In this document: one piece after another, positions 1 through 7,014 of the stretch
Numbering within the stretch: position 1 is the first letter of the stretch
Layout: each line of letters opens with the position of its first letter
NCBI GenBank assembly: GCA_002340255.1
Contig: DDLS01000120.1
Span: 1-10,079, forward strand
Reading direction: 5' to 3'
Length of the DNA: 10,079 nt
From: Cyanobacteria bacterium UBA2566
GTDB lineage: Bacteria > Cyanobacteriota > Cyanobacteriia > Cyanobacteriales > Desertifilaceae
The notes under the pieces: generated by a model
What the model saw: only the letters and a program-made list of their open reading frames with translations
What the model was told of the DNA's origin: nothing
The model's database searches: none
Translations under genes and position numbers: made by a program

Positions 1-2
1 AA

Positions 3-1076
3 AAAAGTTTTACTTCTGTAGTAAAGAATTACCTGGCAACCAGCAATCTAAACAATGATTTACTTGAGGTTCCTGGAGATCGCCTCTCTCTTGACTCTGA
101 GTTGTATATTAGTAGACCTATAGAGCAACTGGCTTTTCAAATCCTGTCTCATGCAGGAGGGGTTTTAAGTCTTGTGGGGTCTAGGAAAATGGGGAAAACT
201 TCTCTGATGATTCGACTTGTGCATCGAGCAAGGCAAGAAAACCTGACAGTTATTCCCTTAAGTCTGGAACAGGTTGACCCACAGTTTTTAAAGAATCTAG
301 ATCCGTTTCTACGATGGCTGATTTATGAGTTATATCATCGATTGAACCTGCCACTTTCTGAAGGCGATTTTTCTAGGGATGGGTTAGGATGTAAAGGATT
401 ATCGACTCATTTACTAGAACACTTACTAAAGCAAATCCATTCCCCTTTAGTGGTTGTACTCGATCGGTTTGATTTATTATTCAATAATCTTTCAATTTCG
501 ATTGATTTCTTACGCTTGCTGAATTACTGGTATGAAGCTTCAGGATACGGATTGCCAGAAAGTGATGCTTGGCAAAAATTACGATTTATATTAGTGACGA
601 GTACAGATATTTATGCTGAACTTAATCTTAAAAGTTCTCCTATACGAATGGGGAAATCGATTAAAATGCCTTACTTTACAACTTTAGAAGTAGATGAATT
701 GACACGCCGCTTTAGGCTACAACTCACCTCTTCTGAAGTTGAGGAATTGATGCAGCTTACAGGAGGGCATCCTTATCTGGTAGGTTTGAGTTTATATGCT
801 AGTTCTGAACATTATCTCAGTTTCAAGAGTTTTTTGAAAGATAGTCTTGATGGAGAGCTGATCTTCCACAAACATTTACATTTCTATGGGCAAATTCTCC
901 AAAGGAATATTACTCTCTTGCATGGGTTTCAAGAGGCCGTTCAAGCTCAAGAAGCTGTAAGATTATCCCCATTTCTAGAGTTTCAGCTCGAAAGCTTGGG
1001 TTTGGTGAAGTTGGGAAAGAATGGGGTAACAGTAGCGAATGGGTTATATCGTCGGTATTTTGGCGATCGTCTTTAG
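3..1076 (+). CDS. AAA-like P-loop ATPase domain protein (5' partial)
   Basis: The frame ending at TAG 1074-1076 stays open back to base 3 with no ATG or GTG, so the gene begins left of the window and 357 codons are visible. Counting from the TTG at 102, a P-loop GSRKMGKTS lies at residues 26-34 and a hydrophobic strand ending in Asp (VVVLDRFD) at 117-124 fits Walker B. The segment just before 102, with PGDRLSLDSELYISRP, resembles the linker before the ATPase domain in cyanobacterial AAA-like proteins, which often carry an N-terminal winged-helix or other module that would lie outside the window here. The motif GGHPYLVGLSLY near residue 219 also suits that family. The residue after the Walker B Asp is Arg where a catalytic Glu is usual, so hydrolysis may be weak. 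The cellular role is unknown. The family call is from recalled motifs, not a search. Confidence 0.75.
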   Translation, partial: KSFTSVVKNYLATSNLNNDLLEVPGDRLSLDSELYISRPIEQLAFQILSHAGGVLSLVGSRKMGKTSLMIRLVHRARQENLTVIPLSLEQVDPQFLKNLDPFLRWLIYELYHRLNLPLSEGDFSRDGLGCKGLSTHLLEHLLKQIHSPLVVVLDRFDLLFNNLSISIDFLRLLNYWYEASGYGLPESDAWQKLRFILVTSTDIYAELNLKSSPIRMGKSIKMPYFTTLEVDELTRRFRLQLTSSEVEELMQLTGGHPYLVGLSLYASSEHYLSFKSFLKDSLDGELIFHKHLHFYGQILQRNITLLHGFQEAVQAQEAVRLSPFLEFQLESLGLVKLGKNGVTVANGLYRRYFGDRL

Positions 1077-1238
1077 ATTGGCTTAAATAGATATGGCTTC
1101 ACGGAAAGGTGAGTGATAAAGACAAAGTATTATCAGCTTCCAATCCACATATAGCGCAAAACTTAAATTTTGTCAAATTCTATCACTAAATGTGGAAAAT
1201 GGAGTACATTAGAATCTTATCACTTCATTGATTCCCCT
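1077..1238. promoter_or_regulatory. nrdA upstream region with repeated TGATA-type motifs
   Basis: This 162-bp gap precedes nrdA. It holds four copies of a GTGATA(A/G)-like motif in both orientations: GTGATAA at 1113-1119, its near reverse complement TTATCAG at 1130-1136, CTATCAC at 1180-1186 and TTATCAC at 1217-1223. The first two form a TGATAA-N10-TTATCA inverted repeat. The last two sit in an imperfect direct repeat. These could be operator sites, but no known regulator is matched and no clear -35/-10 pair was found. The region is AT-rich, so chance is a real alternative. Confidence 0.25.
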
Positions 1239-3503
1239 ATGATGCAACCAACTCTCTCCATAACAGACCATACTCCTCACACAAACCCGATTCATGTGAT
1301 TAAGCGAAATGGCACTCGTGCAGCTCTAGATGTCACGAAGATTCGCGCTGTTGTAGAGTGGGCTTGTTCGGGAACCCAGGCTAATCCGATTCCTTTAGAG
1401 GCTGGATTAACGACTCGTCTACGCAATGGGGTGACGACTAGGGAAATTCAGGAAAACCTCATCAATTGTAGCTTAGAGTTGTGTTCTCCGACAGAACCGG
1501 ATTGGCGTTATGTGGCGGGACGGCTGCATATGTGGAGTCTGTGGAAAGATACTCTAGCGGGTAGGGGCTATCAATATGGCGATTATCCCCAAACGGTGGC
1601 TCGCAAGGTAGCAGCGAATGAGTATGATGAGCGAATTTTAACCTATACTCCCGATGAATTAGAAATTGCGGACAGTTGGATTAATCCAGATTGGGATACG
1701 GATTATGATTATGCTGGGGCAACACTGTTAACTAAGCGGTATTTGCTCAAGGATGAGTTGCCGCAAGAAGCGTATCTGACTTGTGCCCTCCTGCTCGCAT
1801 CGGTGGAAGAACCCCAAAACCGCTTGAAGTGGGCGAAAAAGTTTTATGAGGCGATCGCCCAACGGAAGATTTCTCTAGCTACCCCCATCTTAGCTAACCT
1901 GCGGATTCCTGGGGGTTCTCTGTCGAGTTGCTTCATTACTGCCATGGATGACAACCTAGAGAGCATTTACGAAACCTTAACCGATACTGCCCGCATCTCC
2001 AAAAATGGTGGCGGTGTAGGGGTAAACGTGAGCCGTATTCGGGCAACGGGATCTTGGGTAATGGGTAAATCCAATGCTTCTGGAGGAGTTGTACCGTGGA
2101 TTAAATTGCTTAATGATACAGCGATCGCCGTGAACCAAGGCGGAAGACGGGCAGGTGCAGTTACCGTCAGCCTCGATATTTGGCATTTGGATGCCTTGGA
2201 ATTCCTAGAAATGCAAACTGAAAACGGGGATCAACGGCGCAAAGCCTATGACATTTTCCCCCAATTGGTGATTGCCGACGAATTCATGAGACGGGTTATT
2301 GCCAAACAAGATTGGACGTTAGTCGATCCCTATGAAGTGAAAAACAAGCTGGGCATCGATCTGCCCATACTCTGGGGTGAAGAGTTTGAGCAAGCTTATA
2401 AAACCATTGAAGCGGAAGTTGGCCGTACCCTGAACCTGTATAACCGGATTAATGCCAGGGAATTCTTTAAGACGATCATGCGTACTCAGGTAGAGACAGG
2501 TATGCCTTATCTGGCATTCAAAGATACCATTAACCGCGCTAATCCGAACTCGCATCAAGGCTACATTCCCGGCGTTAATCTCTGCTGTGAATCCTTCAGC
2601 AATGTCAGCCCTGGGATTGAGGCTCATTGTTGCAACTTGAATAGTCTCAATTTTGCCACCTTAGAGATAGAAGAACTACCTGACATTTGCCAAACGGCAG
2701 TACGGATGTTAGATAATACCATCGAAATTACCCATCCTCCGTTCTCAGCCAGCAAAACCCATAATCAGAAATATCGCACTATTGGTGTAGGAGCTATGGG
2801 ATTAGCCGATTGGTTAGCCAAACGCCAGCTCTCCTATGAAGACTTGCCCCAAATGAGTCATTTATTTGAAGAGATGGGCTATTGGTGTACCCATGCGTCC
2901 ATGGAATTAGCTAAAGAGCGTGGTGCTTATAATAGCTTTGCTGGGAGTCAGTGGAGCAAAGGAAATTTAATTGGTGCTAAACCAGTAGACTGGTTTCGGG
3001 AAAACTCCGAACAGCCCCAACGTTGGGAACAATTATCACAAGATATCCAAACATACGGCATTCGCAATTCCCATATTACGGCGATCGCCCCCAATACCTC
3101 CTCGTCCCTCGTCCAAGGTTGCACCGCCAGCATTCTTCCCACCTATAGTCGCTTCTTCTACGATAAATGGGCAAAAGGCAGCGTACCCATTGCTCCCCCG
3201 TTTATCACTAATTCCTTTTGGTACTACCAAGAAAACAAACACTTGGAACAGAAAAAAGTAGTTGCTGCTGTCTCCACTATTCAACAATGGATTGACACCG
3301 GTATTTCCATGGAACTCCTCTTCAATTTGAATACCGGTATCTATTTTCAGGATGAACCAGAACGCACTCTCAAAGCCAAAGATATTTTTGAAACCTTAAT
3401 CATGGCTTGGGAACAAAAATGTAAAGCGGTATACTATGTCCGAACCGTACAACGGGATGACTTTAAAGAAGGATTAACGGATTGTAGTTCTTGCGCCAAC
3501 TAA
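1239..3503 (+). CDS. nrdA: Ribonucleoside-diphosphate reductase, alpha (large) subunit, class I
   Basis: This is the catalytic subunit that reduces ribonucleoside diphosphates to deoxy forms for DNA synthesis, in complex with NrdB. I chose the ATG at 1239 (another follows at 1242); the open frame reaches a TTG at 1170, but those 23 extra residues look unlike the family. From 1239 the protein has 754 residues (E. coli NrdA has 761). An ATP-cone regulatory domain fills about residues 18-110, beginning HVIKRNGTR. Active-site residues line up with E. coli: Cys231 in GGSLSSC (C225), NLCCE with Asn447, Cys449 and Glu451 (N437, C439, E441), Cys465 in CNLNSLN (C462), radical-transfer Tyr732-Tyr733 (Y730-Y731), and a C-terminal CxxC at 749/752 for re-reduction. 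The usual catalytic segments are uninterrupted, with no intein. No clear Shine-Dalgarno precedes the start. A hairpin separates it from nrdB. Confidence 0.97.
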   Translation: MMQPTLSITDHTPHTNPIHVIKRNGTRAALDVTKIRAVVEWACSGTQANPIPLEAGLTTRLRNGVTTREIQENLINCSLELCSPTEPDWRYVAGRLHMWSLWKDTLAGRGYQYGDYPQTVARKVAANEYDERILTYTPDELEIADSWINPDWDTDYDYAGATLLTKRYLLKDELPQEAYLTCALLLASVEEPQNRLKWAKKFYEAIAQRKISLATPILANLRIPGGSLSSCFITAMDDNLESIYETLTDTARISKNGGGVGVNVSRIRATGSWVMGKSNASGGVVPWIKLLNDTAIAVNQGGRRAGAVTVSLDIWHLDALEFLEMQTENGDQRRKAYDIFPQLVIADEFMRRVIAKQDWTLVDPYEVKNKLGIDLPILWGEEFEQAYKTIEAEVGRTLNLYNRINAREFFKTIMRTQVETGMPYLAFKDTINRANPNSHQGYIPGVNLCCESFSNVSPGIEAHCCNLNSLNFATLEIEELPDICQTAVRMLDNTIEITHPPFSASKTHNQKYRTIGVGAMGLADWLAKRQLSYEDLPQMSHLFEEMGYWCTHASMELAKERGAYNSFAGSQWSKGNLIGAKPVDWFRENSEQPQRWEQLSQDIQTYGIRNSHITAIAPNTSSSLVQGCTASILPTYSRFFYDKWAKGSVPIAPPFITNSFWYYQENKHLEQKKVVAAVSTIQQWIDTGISMELLFNLNTGIYFQDEPERTLKAKDIFETLIMAWEQKCKAVYYVRTVQRDDFKEGLTDCSSCAN

Positions 3504-3526
3504 CCCCATATTTGCAAAAAATGGAC

Positions 3527-3561
3527 AATGGAAGTAGATTATAAACTGCTTCCATTTTTTT
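3527..3561 (+). terminator. Intrinsic-terminator-like hairpin between nrdA and nrdB
   Basis: Bases 3527-3537 (AATGGAAGTAG) pair with 3546-3556 (CTGCTTCCATT) to give an 11-bp stem with a single G-T wobble and an 8-base loop. A run of seven T follows at 3555-3561, partly within the base of the stem. That is the form of a Rho-independent terminator on the plus strand, 23 bases after the nrdA stop and about 30 bases before the nrdB ATG. It would partly or fully stop nrdA transcripts before nrdB. The tract AAAAAATGG at 3516-3524 could instead pair with CCATTTTTT at 3552-3560, a possible competing fold. Confidence 0.75.
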
Positions 3562-3589
3562 GTCATTCACTCCCAATCAGTCTACTCAT

Positions 3590-4660
3590 ATGATGAATCA
3601 CAAACACCCAATTGATCGCCCAAAAATGACGGTCAACCCAATTTTTAACCCTGGGGGAAATGACGATACCGAACATCGAACTATTTGGTTTGGTGAAACC
3701 ACTAATCTCATGCAACTCAATGATGTTCGCTATCCCTGGGCAGTCAGTCTTTATAAAATGATGCGGGAAAACTTCTGGATTCCCGAAAAATTGGATATTA
3801 CCCAAGATGTGGTTGATTATTGGAATTTAACCCCAGAAGAAAGGAAAGCATTTGATGGAATTTTGTCCTATTTAACGTTTTTAGATTCTGTCCAAACCTG
3901 CAATATTCCTCATTTAAAAAGTACGGTTACTGCCCCAGAAGTGAGTTTGTGTATGGCAGAACAAATTGCCCAAGAGGGGATGCATAATCAGAGTTATCAA
4001 TACATGATAGAGACCATTATTCCGTCAGAGAGAAGGAATGAAGTGTATGATTTCTGGCGCACCGATAAAGTATTGAAAGAGCGGTGTACGTTTGTAGCAG
4101 GACTCTATCAGCAATATATTGACGATCCTACCCCAGAAAATTACTTCGTTTCTTTGGTGGCAGATTATGTTTTGGAGGGGCTTTATTTTTACAATGGTTT
4201 TTGTTTTTTCTATAATCTAGCTTCGCGGATGTTGATGCCAGGAAGTGCGGATATTTTCAAATTGATTAATCGAGATGAATTATCCCATGTCCGTCTTTAT
4301 CAAAAAATCATTCCGGAAGCGATGACGGTGTTTCCCCATTCGCTCGATCAAGTTTATGAAATGTTCGATCAAGCCGTGCGCCATGAATGTCAGTGGACAA
4401 ACCATATTATTGGCAACCAAATCCTGGGAGTTACGGATGCGAGTACGGAGCAGTATACGAAGTACTTGGCGAATATTCGCTTAGGAGCGATCGGTCTTCC
4501 GCCTTTGTACGCGGATGATAAGTACAAGAAGAGTCCCTATGCTCATCTAGAGCGCTTTTCGGATACGAAGAAAGAAGGTCATACGAAGGCGAATTTCTTT
4601 GAAGCGGGAGTCACCAGTTATGTGATGTCCTCTGGAGTAACCGGATGGGATGAAATCTAG
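3590..4660 (+). CDS. nrdB: Ribonucleoside-diphosphate reductase, beta (small) subunit, class I
   Basis: This ferritin-like subunit holds the metal centre and tyrosyl radical that start catalysis in NrdA. Counting from ATG 3590 (356 residues), the expected ligands are all present: Asp99 in FLDS, Glu129 and His132 in EGMH, Glu196 in VLEG, and Glu230 and His233 in RDELSH. Tyr136 sits seven residues after Glu129, matching Y122 of E. coli, so this is the tyrosyl-radical form and not a Phe-bearing or Mn/Fe class Ic variant. The spacing Glu196-Glu230-His233 equals that of E. coli (204-238-241). The start is uncertain: ATGs at 3590, 3593 and 3626 are all possible, and the last gives MTVNPIFNPGG, a typical family N-terminus. 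The TTG at 3560 lies in the terminator T-run and is rejected. No good Shine-Dalgarno is visible. Confidence 0.96.
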   Translation: MMNHKHPIDRPKMTVNPIFNPGGNDDTEHRTIWFGETTNLMQLNDVRYPWAVSLYKMMRENFWIPEKLDITQDVVDYWNLTPEERKAFDGILSYLTFLDSVQTCNIPHLKSTVTAPEVSLCMAEQIAQEGMHNQSYQYMIETIIPSERRNEVYDFWRTDKVLKERCTFVAGLYQQYIDDPTPENYFVSLVADYVLEGLYFYNGFCFFYNLASRMLMPGSADIFKLINRDELSHVRLYQKIIPEAMTVFPHSLDQVYEMFDQAVRHECQWTNHIIGNQILGVTDASTEQYTKYLANIRLGAIGLPPLYADDKYKKSPYAHLERFSDTKKEGHTKANFFEAGVTSYVMSSGVTGWDEI

Positions 4661-4886
4661 GAATTGCAAGCTGTAGCTCTCTTTGAGGTCGTTAATGTGA
4701 TGGGGGTTTAGCGTCCCCAGTTGTGCGTTCGGCGATCGCCACGCTATGGTGATCCCCGTCGCCAACGCGGCTCAATTCCCATCACAGTTTTGCTCGTAAA
4801 AGATCATCATCAGCTATGAGGGGTATCACCCACTGTTCAGAAGAATTGGGAGAGGATAGGAACATAACGAATTAGGAAAAACAAGC
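4661..4886. other. Intergenic region with inverted repeat and degenerate HIP1 repeats
   Basis: This 226-bp gap lies between nrdB and a small gene. A perfect 9-bp inverted repeat, TGTGATGGG at 4696-4704 and CCCATCACA at 4778-4786, brackets about 73 bases. Inside are a HIP1 palindrome (4731-4740) and the string ACGCTATGGTGAT, which resembles the HIP1-CTATGGT string near 5196-5210. A short TGGGG/CCCCA hairpin sits at the left arm. No terminator with a T-run after nrdB was seen. The right end (about 4840-4886) is purine-rich and leads into the next ribosome binding site. Confidence 0.45.
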
Positions 4887-5102
4887 ATGTTAACTAGCAC
4901 AGAAGGAGTATCCGACTACATCTCAGATCTTTTTGGCTCAGTTGGTTCTATCAACGCCATCTCTTTTGAAGAGTGGTTTTTCCTACAAACAACCTTCCAA
5001 ATGCTCAGTTCTAACTGCGAAGAACACAAAGCAGTACATCGTATCTTAAGAGCGGTACAGCGAGGACAAATCAAAATTATCAGAGAATCCGTAGCCAGCT
5101 AG
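4887..5102 (+). CDS. Small protein of unknown function (71 aa)
   Basis: This is a 71-residue open frame from ATG 4887 to TAG 5100-5102. An AGGA at 4874-4877, nine bases before the ATG, is a reasonable Shine-Dalgarno and supports the start. No signal peptide, transmembrane segment, Cys pair or enzyme motif is visible. The N-terminal part (MLTSTEGVSDYISDLF) looks like an amphipathic helix. The middle has an aromatic patch EEWFFLQTTF at residues 32-41, and the C-terminal third is basic and probably helical (HRILRAVQRGQIKIIRES). It vaguely resembles small conserved cyanobacterial proteins of unknown role, but I do not recognise it firmly. It is flanked on both sides by repeat-rich non-coding DNA, so it is probably a single-gene transcript. 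Confidence 0.7.
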   Translation: MLTSTEGVSDYISDLFGSVGSINAISFEEWFFLQTTFQMLSSNCEEHKAVHRILRAVQRGQIKIIRESVAS

Positions 5103-5252
5103 AGCAATGTCTAGGTCGATCGCCATCATACTCTGCATCGCGAAGCGATCGCCTTAATCTAAACAAAGTCCAAGTTTCGCGATCGCTTCCCCAGTGGCGA
5201 TCGCTATGGTACAACTATCATACTTACATCTGATTATTGATATCAGGCCAAA
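5103..5252. repeat. HIP1-rich intergenic region with an 11-bp inverted repeat
   Basis: Three exact GCGATCGC copies fall within 60 bases (5145-5152, 5179-5186, 5197-5204), plus a partial one near 5117-5123. GAAGCGATCGC at 5142-5152 is the exact reverse complement of GCGATCGCTTC at 5179-5189, so an 11-bp stem with a 26-base loop can form. No T-run follows either arm, so it is not a standard terminator. The right part (about 5205-5252) is AT-richer and probably carries the promoter of the JAMM gene, though no clear promoter boxes are seen. Confidence 0.55.
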
Positions 5253-5729
5253 ATGCAGGTTAAATCGGAGCATCTAGAGATCATTCGCGCTCATGCACAG
5301 GAGTGTTATCCGCAAGAGTGCTGTGGAGTATTGTTGGGTAGGGTTGAGGAAGATAAGAGGGTTTTGGTAGAAGTGGTGCGGACGGAGAATGGTTGGAATG
5401 AAGAGATGGCAGAGCAGCTAGAAGAAATGGGGATGGGGGGAAAGACGAAACTGGAGCGGTATACGATCGCCCCCCAAACCCTGCTAACCTTACAAAAAGA
5501 TGCCCGTTCTCGCCATCTCCAGATTGTGGGATTTTATCATTCCCATCCCGATCATCCCGCTGTGCCTTCGGAGTGCGATCGCCTCTTAGCTTGGCCAGAT
5601 TACCACTATATTATTGTCTCCGTCATCCAAGGGCGCGCCACAGTGATTAACGACTGGGTTTTAGATAGAGATCGCCAATTCCAACCCTCGCAACTCGAAA
5701 ATATTCTTAACACAGATACCCACGGGTGA
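5253..5729 (+). CDS. JAMM/MPN family zinc metalloprotease (Mov34/M67, Mec-like)
   Basis: This 158-residue protein carries a complete JAMM zinc site: Glu22 in the PQECCGVLLGR strand, then His96-Ser-His98-Pro, six residues, Ser106, two residues, Asp109. The prokaryotic family cleaves at the C-terminus of ubiquitin-like sulfur carriers. The best-known relative is mycobacterial Mec, which releases cysteine from the CysO-Cys adduct; other members deconjugate ubiquitin-like tags. It is probably cytoplasmic, as no signal peptide is visible. An insertion-like, Glu- and Met-rich segment spans about residues 49-69, between strands usually joined by a short loop. The gene lies 63 bases upstream of an E1-like MoeZ-type gene on the same strand, which supports a sulfur-carrier role. 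The start is the first ATG. Only a weak AGG lies upstream. Family is clear; substrate is inferred. Confidence 0.9.
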   Translation: MQVKSEHLEIIRAHAQECYPQECCGVLLGRVEEDKRVLVEVVRTENGWNEEMAEQLEEMGMGGKTKLERYTIAPQTLLTLQKDARSRHLQIVGFYHSHPDHPAVPSECDRLLAWPDYHYIIVSVIQGRATVINDWVLDRDRQFQPSQLENILNTDTHG

Positions 5730-5792
5730 AAGAGAGCGTTACAATAAGAGACTCAATATGGGAAATTCTTGCAACTTGTCCCCTAAACTTCT

Positions 5793-6965
5793 ATGCTCAA
5801 TCCTAATCTGGACGATATTCAACTCATCCCAGAAGAGTACGAACGCTACTCTCGCCATCTGATTTTGCCAGAAATTGGACTGGAAGGGCAAAAACGCCTC
5901 AAAGCGGCCAGTGTTCTCTGTATCGGTACAGGGGGTCTCGGCTCACCCCTACTGCTCTACCTAGCAGCAGCCGGTGTCGGACGCATTGGTATCGTTGACT
6001 TTGATATCGTCGATCGCTCTAACCTTCAACGTCAAGTCATTCACGGCATATCCTGGGTCGGGAAACCCAAAATTGAATCCGCTAAAAATCGGATTCACGA
6101 GATTAACCCCTCTTGCCAAGTCGATCTGTACGAAACACGCCTAAGTTCAGAAAACGCCCTAGAGATCGTTGAACCCTATGACATCGTAGTGGATGGAACG
6201 GATAACTTCCCCACCCGCTATCTGGTGAATGATGCCTGTGTTTTACTCAATAAACCCAATGTTTATGGGTCAATTTACCGGTTTGAAGGACAAGCCACTG
6301 TCTTTAACTATGAAGGGGGACCCAACTATCGCGACCTCTATCCCGAACCCCCACCGCCGGGAATGGTTCCGTCTTGTGCAGAAGGAGGCGTGTTAGGGAT
6401 TCTACCCGGAATGATTGGAGTCATTCAAGCGACAGAAACTGTCAAAATTATCCTCGGTTCCCCAACAACGTTAAGCGGTCGTTTGCTCTTATATAATTCC
6501 CTAGATATGAAATTCCGGGAGTTAAAATTAAGACCCAATCCAGAGCGCCCGGTCATCGAAAAATTGATTGATTACGAGCAATTTTGTGGCATTCCTCAAG
6601 CCAGAGAACAGGAAGCTCAACAGCAATCGGCAATTCCGGAAATGACAGTTACCGAATTGAAAGCCCTGCTCGATAGTAGTGCCGACGATATACTGTTAAT
6701 TGATGTCCGAAATCCCCATGAATACGACATTGCCCAAATTCCTGGTGCAGTATTGATTCCTTTACCGGATATTGAAGAAGGCACAGGGGTCGATAAAGTG
6801 AAGGAATTGCTTAATGGTCATAAGCTAATTGCCCATTGTAAGATGGGAGCGCGATCGGCTACAGCTTTGGGTCTTCTCAAAGAAGCAGGCATTGAAGGTA
6901 TTAATGTAAAGGGCGGAATTTTAGCCTGGAGTGATGAAGTCGATCCTTCTGTGCCGAAATATTAA
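5793..6965 (+). CDS. moeB: E1-like adenylyltransferase/sulfurtransferase with C-terminal rhodanese domain (MoeB/MoeZ type)
   Basis: The enzyme adenylates the C-terminal Gly-Gly of a ubiquitin-like sulfur carrier (MoaD, ThiS or CysO type) and then gives it sulfur. The 390 residues split into a ThiF/MoeB domain (about 10-255) and a rhodanese domain (about 285-385). Visible marks are the nucleotide loop GTGGLG at 45-50, DFDIVDRSNLQRQ at 69-81, the DGTDN strand at 134-138, and the putative thioester Cys195 in VPSCAEGG. The rhodanese active-site Cys349 lies in HCKMGARS. The zinc CxxC pairs of E. coli MoeB and human MOCS3 are missing: the first reads NYRD (178-181), and the second has no Cys near 247-252. 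This matches mycobacterial MoeZ. A JAMM protease gene lies just upstream. The symbol moeB follows common usage; moeZ would describe it better. No sulfur carrier gene is in the window. Confidence 0.92.
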   Translation: MLNPNLDDIQLIPEEYERYSRHLILPEIGLEGQKRLKAASVLCIGTGGLGSPLLLYLAAAGVGRIGIVDFDIVDRSNLQRQVIHGISWVGKPKIESAKNRIHEINPSCQVDLYETRLSSENALEIVEPYDIVVDGTDNFPTRYLVNDACVLLNKPNVYGSIYRFEGQATVFNYEGGPNYRDLYPEPPPPGMVPSCAEGGVLGILPGMIGVIQATETVKIILGSPTTLSGRLLLYNSLDMKFRELKLRPNPERPVIEKLIDYEQFCGIPQAREQEAQQQSAIPEMTVTELKALLDSSADDILLIDVRNPHEYDIAQIPGAVLIPLPDIEEGTGVDKVKELLNGHKLIAHCKMGARSATALGLLKEAGIEGINVKGGILAWSDEVDPSVPKY

Positions 6966-7014
6966 TCTTTAGCGAGTAGAGAGTCCACTCCTTTATATCC
7001 ACAACCTTAATAGA

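Noticed and set aside
102..104. TTG at 102 as the start of the AAA-like gene
   Set aside because: The frame is open from base 3 and the residues before 102 read like family sequence, so the true start lies outside the window.
1146..1160. Possible NrdR box upstream of nrdA (CCACATATAGCGC)
   Set aside because: It shares only part of the palindromic 16-bp consensus, appears two bases short, and has no second box at helical spacing.
1170..1238. TTG-initiated 23-residue extension of NrdA
   Set aside because: The extra residues do not resemble NrdA, and the ATG pair at 1239/1242 gives the expected N-terminus and E. coli-like residue numbering.
1977..3287. Minus-strand open frames inside nrdA
   Set aside because: They overlap a clearly conserved gene, have no recognisable protein features and look like shadow frames.
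1239..3503. Possible intein in NrdA, as in some cyanobacterial reductases
   Set aside because: Total length and spacing between active-site residues match E. coli NrdA, leaving no room for an intein.
3560..3589. TTG-initiated extension of NrdB
   Set aside because: This TTG lies in the T-run of the terminator-like hairpin; ATGs at 3590, 3593 or 3626 are better.
4661..5252. CRISPR array or tRNA in the repeat-rich gaps
   Set aside because: The repeats are HIP1 palindromes and short inverted arms without regular spacers, and no cloverleaf or CCA-type end was found.
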